DNA of 64,000 nucleotides. Source: Entonaema liquescens. Taxonomy: Eukaryota; Ascomycota; Sordariomycetes; Xylariales; Xylariaceae. The position numbers and the translations under genes were made by a program. Shown in pieces: positions 23,194 to 33,265 of this stretch (its first letter is position 1; every line of letters begins with the position of its first letter). The notes under the pieces are model-generated. The model worked only from the letters and a program-made list of their open reading frames with translations. It searched no databases and was not told the DNA's origin. The DNA lies in assembly GCA_902805475.1 (NCBI GenBank), contig CADCSX010000003.1:2542001-2606000 (forward strand), in the 5' to 3' direction.

Positions 23194-24038
23194 AAAATCA
23201 CCAGGCACGTCCCGTCCTCTCCGGGTCTCATCTCATCTAGGCGGGGATTCACTGCAATTCATGTAATAGAAAACGTGTGGTAGTCTAAATAATAGCTATC
23301 ACCTAATGTACAACAACTCTGTACTGATAATGAATGAATATGTGTCCGTCGCCAAAAATCATTAAGATAGTCTAGCGTTTAGACATAATATAGTCGTGAT
23401 TCATCATCAAATAATGTAAAGTCTTTCCTCAATCCCATCAACTCAGTCCCGCGTTCCCTACGATTCTCTAGCTGATAGGTTACCCTGGTACTGGCGTGAA
23501 TTTACCGCATTTCGGCTGAAACTTCTTCACTCTCGTACCTAACTCATCCGGATAAGCAGTAGGGCGAACCAGCAGGATAGCCGAAATTCATTATGTTGCA
23601 AGTCGAGGTGGCGGGAGAAGAATTGATAATTTAACTGAAAATTTGCGGCCGAGTATGTACACCGACGGTGTAGAAGAAGTAGTCATAGGCCAATCTTAGG
23701 TCGATAGTAGGCCCCAACGGGGTTGCAAAAAGAATTCGTAGTAATAGTCTGCACTCCAACATAATTTGCCTATTATGTATTATAGTCAGAGTTGCAGACC
23801 CACGAAATGTTATGGGGGCATCCGTGATGGAACTGGGTGGTTCTGTCCAAAAGAATGAACATACTAGTGCTTTTACTATGGCGGGATCGCGCACCTGTCC
23901 ATTTTGCGAAAGTTAGAGCTCAAAGTGACTGAAGGCTAGTAACGATACGTTGCTCTTTCCGATCAAGCAAAGACCATATATAGAATCCCCTCGCCAGCTA
24001 CCCGAGACGTAAAGGCCATACTAAATAGCTGGAATATT
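23194..24038. other. intergenic between convergent genes
   Basis: Lies between the 3' ends of MSH3 and the minus-strand zinc-finger gene. Short open frames only; nothing recognisable. Confidence 0.5.
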
Positions 24039-25997
24039 CTAAATAGTAAAATCTTCACCGGAAGCTTGGTTCGGGGTGTAGGTGACACCATGCTGGGCCT
24101 GCACCTGTAAGGAGTTAAATCCATCGTGACTATTGACAGCGTGGAATCCCGTTACAGGCTTCACGTCCTCTTCATACGCCCCGTACACTCGAAACCCAAG
24201 CCCATCTTGAGACTGGCCATAAAGAGGGTTACAGTTCTCCGCATGAATGCCTGGATTCATGGACTGTAGATAAGGGTTTGACGTTGTAACCGGTGGTTTC
24301 GGTCCCAAGCCATCGTTCTCTTTTCCGAGAAAATGCGACGAGGGAGCTCGTTTAAGACTTGGGCTCGGAGACGCAAACGATAGGTTCGGGTTGCCTGGAC
24401 GCAAGGCGAGGCCCGGTAGACCACCGTGACTGTCAATGTATGTGAGCCCATCATACCGGAATTGGGGCAATTGTAAAGACTCACTGCCGCCTTCGTCTAC
24501 CAGGGGGGGTATCGGCAGCATCTGCTGTTCAATGTCAGCCGGAGTGTCACCGGCAAAAAATTGGGGTAGGACCCAACCTAAATCAGCATCCAGAGCCACT
24601 GTGTCATGGATCATGCCATTATCTCCCTGAAAGCCATGGTTATGAAGTGGTAGCTGGGCCTGTGACACTGAATTATGATTGGTAGCAGATCTCGCAATCC
24701 TCCCCCGGTGTTCAAAGCTCGACTGTGGATTGGCGAAATATAGTCTTCCGTTAATGTGAGTCGTTGTGAAGTTCGTGTCACTGCTCTAGTAGCACGTGTG
24801 GTGCGAGTATCATGAGATGATTGTCGATATTTAGCCCTCTTGGCAGCCAATGTTAAATGGGCTTGGGAGCCTCGACGTTTGGGCTTTCCCTCTACATCAT
24901 CATCGTCCTCAAACTGCAAATTAGTGAGATTTTTTTTTCCTTTCCAAAGCGACGGTTTCTCTTTACTCACCTCGCTCCCATCTATGGATGGGTCGTCATA
25001 AACATCCCTAGTTCGTTGGTAATCGAGGTTGCAGTCATATACATCTTCTTGCGTTGTAACCATCCTCGAGTTAACCTCTAGTTGCAGTAGAACAGCGGGA
25101 GGTTTGCGCTGGTTCCTCTTGCGCCGTTGTTCCTCCTTAGCGGCATCGAAAAGGCCCATGCCAGGATATACCACGCCCTTGAGACTGATGCTGCCCATAT
25201 CGGTCTCATTAATGTCCGTTGTCTCGGTAAGATTCTCTGATGGGTAGGAACTTTCACCTTCCGAGGACTCATATTTTACGAGATCCCCTTCGTCTCCCCA
25301 ATCTTCGAAGCTAGCCTGTGGTATCAGATCCAGGTCACCCTCTTGAGACATGAGCGGGTTGAGATTAGTTTGCCAAGAATGAATTGAAGGGCTTTGTAGG
25401 TCTTCGTAACTATCTCCAAAACTCAGGTTGCCATCTGGTTCATGTTTAGCATCTGTCGGATTAGAAACTTTACGGCTGCGACCACGGGGATTCTATGGTA
25501 CGTAATATGTCAGAATACTAGCTCATCATTAGAAGCAAAGTGGTACTTACTGCACTACCACGTCGACCACGATTACCGCGTGCGCCACGACGTGCCCCTG
25601 TTCGACCAGACACCTCATCTCTTTGAGCATTACCACGTCGTTGCGGCTGAATGCCTTTCTCATCTCTCGCTTCCATACGCTGCCGAACAAGCTGGTCAAT
25701 ATTGTATGTCTGGTTCCAGTTTTCAAACTTGCGCGCTTGAGCGGCGCAAGCATCATTGCCATAACTCTTTATACGTAAGTTATAAAGTTCCAGTAGGTGT
25801 GCCTTTGAGCTGACATGGGTGATGAGATGAGAAAGATCGGAGAATGTTGGAATCTTTTCGCAAGCGTAGCAGACGAGCGGGATACCTCCTTGGTCTACTC
25901 GATGTGAGGACATAATTGCTTCTTCGTCGACTTCAATATCATGGAGAACACCACCGGGGTCTTCGGTGATGTAATTTGTATGTGGATAGGACGCCAT
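24039..25997 (-). CDS. C2H2/U1-type zinc-finger protein with one frame break
   Basis: Exons 25997-25551, 25492-24971 and 24913-24039 give about 615 residues. Near residue 43 a single finger CYACEKIPTFSDLSHLITHVSSKAH has the Cys-x2-Cys and His-x5-His spacing of a U1/matrin-like zinc finger, preceded by EDPGGVLHDIEVDEEAIMSSHRVDQGGIPLV. Basic RG/RR-rich sequence follows (GRTGARRGARGNRGRRG), then acidic and low-complexity segments, and a Gln/Asn/Gly-rich C-terminus, which suggests a nuclear nucleic-acid-binding protein. Intron 1 is GTAAGT...TAG. Intron 2 (24970-24914) is 57 nt, GTGAGT...GCAG, divisible by three and stop-free. In exon 3 the frame breaks near 24785: RTTRATR must shift to SDTNFTTTHINGRLYFANPQ, equivalent to one missing base, with no splice signal nearby. 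It is conserved-looking but I know no name for it. Confidence 0.65.
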
Positions 25998-28900
25998 TGC
26001 CTATAATATAAACACGTTAGCAATCGGGTTCCTATAATAGGAGTAGACCGTTCCCTTTATATTTGATGAGTTGGAAAATAACAGATCAAAATCAAACCCG
26101 GGTAACTAGTAGGCCGTATCGTAAACCGGGGGATAAACCTAGGCCTCATTGAAGACCCTATAAGTAGTCGTAGCATTTCCTCATAAACCAGCGTAATGCT
26201 TAACTAAACTGAAAATTTGGGGAAATAGGTCAAGAGTCAAAGGGCAGCACCTAAGAAAAAGACCGGCCAGACCAAGGGACGCGGTGAACCCTAAACAAGA
26301 ATTGCATGAAGTACTATAACCTGCAAAGCGCCTTCAAGTAATAGGTGAAGGGAGTTTCAGGGTGAAGATAGGAATAAAGGGGAAACGATGCAGCTGGCGT
26401 CCCTGGGAGAACGATATATCATAAATGAAATATGGGGGAACACTAGAAACTCCACATACCTAAAATAACTCGAACTGACAATAAACAATGATCAGATGAA
26501 GAATTTAGCGAATGCGCCTGGGGGAAGGAATTAGTAAAGCTTTTTATCAAGTCGTTGTCGGAGACCTTGGAGGAATCCACAATCACGGTATTTCGTACCG
26601 AGAATCTATGAAATGGGACCGTCGGTAATTGCTTCCTTAGAAACACGCGGACTGGCCTTGAGATAGACCGATTAGTAGTTTCGTCAAACGAACGAAGCCG
26701 TATTGTGCGCCAAGATGTGTACGTAGAATATAGATGCGAAGGCCTTGGCCAAGAAGTAGGTCTCCAATATCTTCGGTGGTTGAGTCGTAGTCCTAGATCC
26801 TTACCAGAGGGACTTGTTCTCTGGCTGAGGATTCAGAGCTGCTCAATAAACTGTTAGTGATCAACTTGAACCTTCTTCCCCTTGTAGATGGCGGAGAGCG
26901 AATCAAATCTCCAGCGGTATGACCACTGACCAAATTTCGACCTCCTTGGAGTTGTGCGAAGTAGAAAAACCGATAACGTAGATGCTAGGAAGATGCATAA
27001 ATGAATTGGAGTGATGTGCTTGGGGCAAGTTGGAGTATCACTCTAATCCGGTGCTTTGGGAGTAGTATGTCTAATGTCATGAAGAATTGCTTGTTAGAGA
27101 GTGACCAGATGGATGTGATGATATGTGGAAGCTTTGTTAATTCCAATCTGGCACAAGGGCTCTTGGTATTAGACAGGTAGATGATGGGAGAGTGAGAGAG
27201 GACATGGCAAGACTGCGATAGGAAATTGCTCGCCCAGAGAAGATGAGAAGCCATTGTGCTTGTGTAGATAAAGATATCGAGAATTGGAATATCTCAAAGT
27301 AGAAGGGTGAAAATGAATTCAGCGATGCTGAGTGGTAACTTACTCTAGTTGTTACGAACGCTTTCCGCAGGAAGCGTGAAGAAGGTGTCGGCTCGTAGAT
27401 CAGCCTTGTAGAACTTGAGGGAGATAAGGCTGTCCGATGTGTCTATGTCTCCCTAATTGATTTGTTTTTGTTTGATAGGTGGTACTACCTGGTTGAAGGC
27501 GAAGAAGGGGGTAGAGGCTGGAACATAAAAGGGTTGCAGTATGAGGGAGGAGGGTGTGTTGTGTTATGAATGGATGGTAGCAACTGCCATGTTCAACACA
27601 TCAATTGTCGTGTATTTCACCTAAGTGCATGCACATCCAGTATGGCAACTTCCTAATCTCTGCTGTTGCCTCGAAGCCTACCTTGAAGCAGAATACATCT
27701 ATGTATATAGGTACATAGCATTCCTTAGCGTTACATACGGGCAACCATAGTGTATACTTGTATGCAATACATGTAGGTACCGGTCTTTACGTAAGCTCAC
27801 GTACCTGATTCGGGGAGAATACAGAAGCAAAAAGTGATCATTAGCTTGTCGTTATGGGTAACTCCTGCCCTGAAAGAGAATGTGGTCTGTGCTGGTGCAT
27901 GGTACATGTATGATTTACGTACATTGATATATGGAGCTTCAAAATAGGCAACTATGTTAGGTACAATACATTGTTGCAAATAGTGAGTACTTGGGCTTGA
28001 GGTATGTACCTCAGGGGCTACAGCACAGGTAAGGCAACTTGGAAATATATTTCATGGAAGGGACCTTCCTTAAAGCTGCCAAAAAATATCTATCTTCAAA
28101 TGTTTTTGGCTACAATTACGTGAGTTGGGCATTTCTGAGGGTGGTTTTCTTCTCTGTTGTAAGTGAGATGTCATGATCTCAATCTAGCTAAGGTATGGTA
28201 GCTGCTTCTTTAAGAATTGAGGGAAGGAAGTAACCTGAAGCTAGGAGATTTCGCTATCAGAAGATATGAGTGCCTACCTATCTAACGTCAACTAGTAAAT
28301 ATTTTGGGCTTGGATTAAGATAAGCTTAGTTACTTCGACAGGTGTCAAAACCCCTTCCTCATGAGAAATCAAAGGCACGAGCAAAGAAATTACTTTTTTG
28401 TTGACTTTACACACAATCCACCAACCTTTTTGAAAAATGCATGCCATGCTAGGCCCTGTAATCCCTAGAATCTTGAGATTTGGAAAGTTTGTACAAGAAA
28501 AATTACCTACCTACTCAATAAGCCACAGAAAACAAGAATGAAATCATGAATATAGGAAGATGAGGTAGGACCATCTAGTTATTTAACATTAGGTATATAT
28601 GTTACTTATCTAGCACAACTCTGGTGCTGTGCTTTTGGTCGTCTGTACTTGTTGTGAAATGTGTAATCACTTCATGAGAACCTTCTTTCAAATAATCATG
28701 TCCCTTAAGTCACTCTCGAATTAATTGGTTTTCCATTATCCTACATCATTTTTCACCCTGGCAAGTCAGTCTACAACAACAAAAATCGTACGTTAACCAC
28801 AATCCGTTACCTAATCCCCGTTACCCTCCATACTCTGGCGGAGACTCTTCAGAATTTGGTTATTTATTGTGCCCAATGTACTGTTGCCAAGCTCTTTGCA

Positions 28901-29621
28901 ATGTTTGTTTGTTATTTAGTACCTAGTAGGTATTTAGTTGGACGTGTAGCTTAATAGCTGCTAGCAGTTTCAATAGCAATTATCAAGTTCTCCTAAATCA
29001 AGCTGGTAAATATAATACACATGGTATCCTAACATATGCCCATTACTACATAAAAGGCACTTTCGCTCACACTGAACAGCGTTGCAAAACAAGGGCTGCT
29101 AACAGCAGCAGGTCCGTTACTGATAGTAATAATCAAGCCATTGTCAACAGCAGAAGCTATCATATACATATAATTAATGCGGCTCTGCATATATCTGGCT
29201 TACAAAGGGGTACAGGGTTAGAATAGAGACTTACATTTTACGCCATGTCGTTACACGCTGTAGTAGTGATTACATAATCACAAAGTATAGGTAGGTAGGT
29301 ACTTAAAGTGTAGCATGCATTCGCTCACATTGCCTGTTTATTAAAGGGCTTCTACTTGTAATTTGAGAAGCTAAATTTTATCATACTCTAGAAATTGTTG
29401 ACAATTAGGTATCGTTACTAGGAGTTTTTAAAAAGGCAGGATAGACCTTAAGTTATCTAAGGACACATGTAACTATAGGTAGTTATTGTAAGTTCAATAC
29501 ATATTAATAAGCATAAGCGAGCTGACGGCCAATGAGCAATGAAGAAACCCTTCAACTTAGGCGCTAAGTTACACCTAACCCATCTAACCCACAGCTACTT
29601 GTTCCGAAGACCACTGTTTCC
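25998..29621. other. 3.6 kb gene-free stretch
   Basis: No supported gene, RNA or repeat. An 89-codon ATG frame on the minus strand (27254-26985) shows no domain, signal or conservation-like pattern. The part next to 25997 should hold the zinc-finger gene's promoter and leader. Short GGTAGGTA-type motifs are scattered (for example near 29285). Sequence from about 27600 to 29500 is AT-leaning but not RIP-saturated. Confidence 0.5.
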
Positions 29622-30848
29622 TTACACAACTGGATTGGCACCAGGTAGGTTGGTCAACCCTGAAAGAAATTAGATGCTGGAACTTAATCCTTAAAAGTAT
29701 GGCGAGTTACTTACAACTATCGATATCTTCTCCTACCATATCAGGAACTTTACATTTGTTTTGCTGAGCAATACTCTGCGTCTTGAGCGTCGGAGCAGAG
29801 ACGTAAGTGTGTCCATCCATGGCCTTCTGAAGGGAGTCGTCTTTCCACCCGAACAAGTAGTCGGCATGGCTACTATATCCAGTAGCGTCGCCCGTTGACC
29901 AGACAAAGGGTTGCTTGCCGTCGGCAAAGTCTGCTGGGTCATTGAAGGCCCTGGTGTCCCAGACCGTCTCGAGCAGAATCTGGGGAAGCCTAACTGGATG
30001 AGTGGCTGGGCACGGGCCACCCGACTCGAAAGTACCACTCTCCGGATACGCGACGTGGTCTTGGTGGTTAGGAGAATCTAGGTTCTTGCCATCCCAGCAA
30101 CTACGATGCGTTAGATGACCTCTACACAAATACGCGTAGCCGACTTACGTAGGGAATCGATGGTTTGCCATGATACCACCAGGGCACGGCTTCGTTGGGA
30201 AACCGATAGTCTCTGGAGCACGAGTACCCTGATTCTCCATGCAGATATAGGTCAACTGACGCCACTTCCTGGCCTGCTCGCGGTCGCGGTAAGTCGCGTC
30301 GCCGACAAGCATACGGAAGCCAGGCTTGAAAGCTGTGACGGTCGACTTCTGAGCAGTATCGAATAAGGCATCAGTCATGTAGTAGACGACCTTTGTACTG
30401 AGTTAGACAAATGTTATCGAAACATCATGCTCAGTCCATACTCACCATGCCACCCTGAGTGCCTTCCATGCCTGCCTGGGCCATCTGCGGGACCCTCTTA
30501 AAAGTGCCATTCTTCCCACGGTAGAAGATGACAGCCGTCCAGTAGTTAGAAAGATCTTCCGTGAACTGGCAACTAGTACAAGTCGAAAGCGAGGCGAGAT
30601 CGTGTGTCTCAGGAGGCATCGACGCATTGAAAGAATCCTTCGCATTATTAGCCGCTAAACAAAATCTCAAACTCGACAAGGTAGAGACATACACCTCCAA
30701 TGATCTGGTGGAGATGGGCAGATGGATTCATGCCTGGGTTGACCAAGGGATCCAGCCGCTGGACGGTCAAACCCGAGCAACCGAATCGAAGCAGCGCGCT
30801 CGCAGGCGCAAACAGCCCTAAAACAGGAGCGAAAGTGTTAAGCTTCAT
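29622..30848 (-). CDS. secreted DUF1996 domain protein
   Basis: Five exons on the minus strand: 30848-30693, 30637-30446, 30390-30149, 30100-29715 and 29659-29622. The total is 1,014 nt and 337 residues in frame. A signal peptide (MKLNTFAPVLGLFAPASA) is followed directly by the DUF1996 start LLRFGCSGLTVQRLDPLVNP and HLHQIIGG. Later hallmarks are TCTSCQFTEDLSNYWTAV, FKPGFRMLVGD, FPTCWDGKNLDSPNH, HVAYP, CPATHPVRLPQ and QPFVWSTGDATGYSSHADY. The last exon gives the usual C-terminal WLTNLPG-type ending; without it the frame would stop in the intron at 29707. Function of the domain is unknown; it is common in secreted fungal proteins, sometimes with WSC or CBM modules, neither of which is present here. 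Two of the four introns end in AAG. Confidence 0.85.
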
Positions 30849-31894
30849 CGTGACCTCGCTTTTCAAACTGTTGATCCGGAGTCAACACTGGACCTAGAAC
30901 CAAGATCTAAAATAGAAAGGGGCAGGTGATAGTTATGGTCTTAGCCATGGCGATCATCTGCTACCCCGTAAACTACTGCCGTCGCATCCACACCCGATGT
31001 CAAGCTCAGCTTAATTTTCGGTCTCAGAGGATATTATTCATTAATATCGATGAGCCCCTTCGATAGGCGAGCCCGCCCTTGCTTTCATTCCGGTTAATGT
31101 GGAGAAGGGTTGCTGGTTCGGGACTTGAGCATGAACTAACGCTGCCCAGAACTTCGGTAGACAGACGACGAGCAGCCTTGCCCAGTCATCTTGCTGTTCG
31201 TGACGTATTTGAAACCTAATTTTAATGTCTACTCGGTAGATAATCTCTTCCTCAACGCCTACCTTATGTGGGTAGATTACGGCCTATACATTCGTTTGTG
31301 TAAAGCGTCGATATCTAATTTCCCTGAGCCTACGTATACTCCTATCGCTATGCCTTATGGGCTTTAATAAGCCCGCACCAGTCCTCATATTTACCTACCT
31401 ATAGATGCCGGTGGGAGTCCTGACCCAAGGACGAGAATTCTATGAATCTTGAAAATTTGGAATTTTGTAATATCTACCAGATTGCAACAGGCCTATGTGA
31501 ATTGAGGTGTCTTTTATTAGACCGGAATGATTAATCCCGCCCCCCTTTCTTTACGATCCCCGCACTATAGTTGTCACATAATATCAAGAAGTTGCTATTC
31601 CTGGCGAATGATGGCGGACGATCAATTCTTAGTTATTTCTTACCTCATGAAGCTCGGCGTCGTAGCTCCAATCACAACTGACATGTCCGGCTAAAGTAGA
31701 TAATTAAACATCTCCGCGACACGTTGGTAAATATTATCTAAGTCAGCTAGTATATCTGCTCTGGTTTCATCTAACTCATTCGCAAGGGGGGCTTTAAAGA
31801 TCTACCCAAAAGCAAATCCTCCACATACCTAGCCTTGAATTTGTTTTCCATATCTATAAACATCTCGACAAGGGATAACATCACAATATTCGCA
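30849..31894. other. divergent intergenic region
   Basis: Promoter region shared by the minus-strand DUF1996 gene and the plus-strand small cysteine-rich gene, both secreted. No further gene or clear operator seen. Confidence 0.45.
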
Positions 31895-32229
31895 ATGAAG
31901 GTCTCACTCGCACTCACATCACTCTGGTTCGCCGTGATTCTCGGCCAGCAGATCCCCGAATGTAGTCGAGAGCTCGCGGCGACAGACGATTGTGCTGATG
32001 TCATTAACGCCAATGCTTGCTATAATCAATTTCGATTTCGAAACAATCAGACACTGTCATGTATTGGCGGAGCAACTAATGACGAACGAGCTAAAAAGGC
32101 ATGACATCCATTGTAACAAGTTAAACGGTCAACAAGTCTGCTAATATGTTAATATAGGCGTGCAAATGCTGCGGTTGTGTCGGTAAACAAATGTGCGACT
32201 GGGTAAAGCAGCAGCGATTTCAATGTTAG
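31895..32229 (+). CDS. small secreted cysteine-rich protein, effector candidate
   Basis: Two exons, 31895-32098 and 32158-32229, encode 91 residues. A signal peptide (MKVSLALTSLWFAVILG) precedes a mature part of about 74 residues with ten Cys, at 23, 33, 42, 56, 70, 72, 73, 75, 81 and 91, enough for five disulfides. The intron begins with GC rather than GT (AAG/GCATGA), has the branch TGCTAAT and ends TATAG. Without splicing the protein would stop after KKA and lose six of the ten Cys, so the GC-AG intron is strongly favoured. I recognise no named family. Size, secretion and Cys content fit a fungal effector or antimicrobial-type protein. The stop codon is 79 bp from the end of the RIP-like transposon, the classic setting of fast-evolving effectors. 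The secreted nature is well supported; the effector role is inference. Confidence 0.7.
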
Positions 32230-32308
32230 GGGGTCAGCACTTTGAAACTGGAATATAGTGCGCAAGAGAATGGGGGCGGATGATCTATATATGATCTATG
32301 CTTAGGTA

Positions 32309-32382
32309 CTATTAGTGCTGTCTATATAAGTTTAACGTAGCACCCCCAAAAGGGTGCTACGCATTGATTAAAGAAATAGGTA
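32309..32382 (+). repeat. left terminal inverted repeat
   Basis: Starts CTATTAGTGCTGTCTA, which matches the outermost 16 bases of the right copy exactly. An internal hairpin has perfect 10-bp arms CGTAGCACCC (32336-32345) and GGGTGCTACG (32352-32361) around a six-base loop. This is the only GC-rich part at this edge of the block. Confidence 0.88.
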
Positions 32383-32559
32383 AGATTTAGGATTTAATCG
32401 AGATTTATCTTATATATATAATTTTATTAGGAATTTTATATAATTTAAATATATCTTTTTTAATATATATATTTTTTTTATAATAATATTTTATAATTTA
32501 TATAATTATATAATTATATTATATTTTTATTATAATATATATTTATATATTAATTTATT

Positions 32560-32880
32560 ATAATTTTTTATATTTTATTAATTTATTATAATTATTTATA
32601 TTTTAATATTTATTTATATATTAATCTTTTATATTTTAATATGTATTTACGTATTAATTTATTATAATTTATTATAATTACTTATATTTTAATATTTTTT
32701 TACATATTAATTTTTTATATTTTAATATATATTTACGTATTAATTTATTATAATTTTTTATATTTCATTAATTTATTATAATTATTTATATTTTAATATT
32801 TATTTATATATTAATTTTTTATATTTTAATATATATTTATGTATTAATTTATTATAATTATTTATATTTTAATGTTTATT
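32560..32880. repeat. imperfect AT-rich repeats near the left end
   Basis: Modules such as TATTTTAATATTTATTTATA and ACGTATTAATTTATTATAAT recur several times in the same order. They are probably subterminal repeats of the element, blurred by mutation. Confidence 0.6.
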
Positions 32881-33061
32881 TATTTATTTATATATTTAAT
32901 TTAATTTATTTTTATATTATATAATTTATTAAAAAATGTTTTTATATATTTAAACTTTTATTTTTTTATTATATATTTAAATATATTTAATAAATATATG
33001 AAAAGTTAATAATTAATAATTAATTTTCAAAAAGATTTTAATTATAATAATATAATTATAA

Positions 33062-33265
33062 AAAACTTTAATTATAAATTAAAAACTTTAAATAAATTTT
33101 AATTATAATGTAAAAACTTTAAATAAATTTTAATTATAAGTTAAAAATTTTAAATAAATTTTAATTATAGTGTAAAAATTTTAAATAAATTTTAATTACG
33201 GTGTAAAAATTTTAAATAAATTTTAATTATAAATTAAAAGTTTTAAATAAATTTTAATTACAGTT
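33062..33265. repeat. 31-bp tandem repeat inside the AT-rich element
   Basis: About six head-to-tail copies of a unit of about 31 bp containing AAATAAATTTTAATTA. The starts of that core are near 33091, 33122, 33153, 33184, 33215 and 33246. Copies differ mainly by single A/G or T/C changes. Confidence 0.85.

Noticed and set aside
24611..25351. Continuous minus-strand frame through intron 2 of the zinc-finger gene as the only product
   Set aside because: Intron signals are strong and the C-terminus of that frame (LLPIIIQCHRPSY) is replaced by a better continuation in the next frame.
26985..27254. 89-codon minus-strand ATG frame
   Set aside because: No recognisable features, no splice partner, and it lies in a long gene-free region.
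32336..32361. Hairpin as a transcription terminator of the Cys-rich gene
   Set aside because: The hairpin is part of both terminal repeats of the element; intrinsic terminators of this kind do not act for fungal RNA polymerase II genes.
32309..32382. Helitron or CACTA-type ends
   Set aside because: The ends are inverted repeats starting CTATTAG with a TA flank. Helitrons lack terminal inverted repeats, and CACTA elements begin at CACTA with 2-3 bp duplications. A CACTA string occurs inside the right end but not at the terminus.
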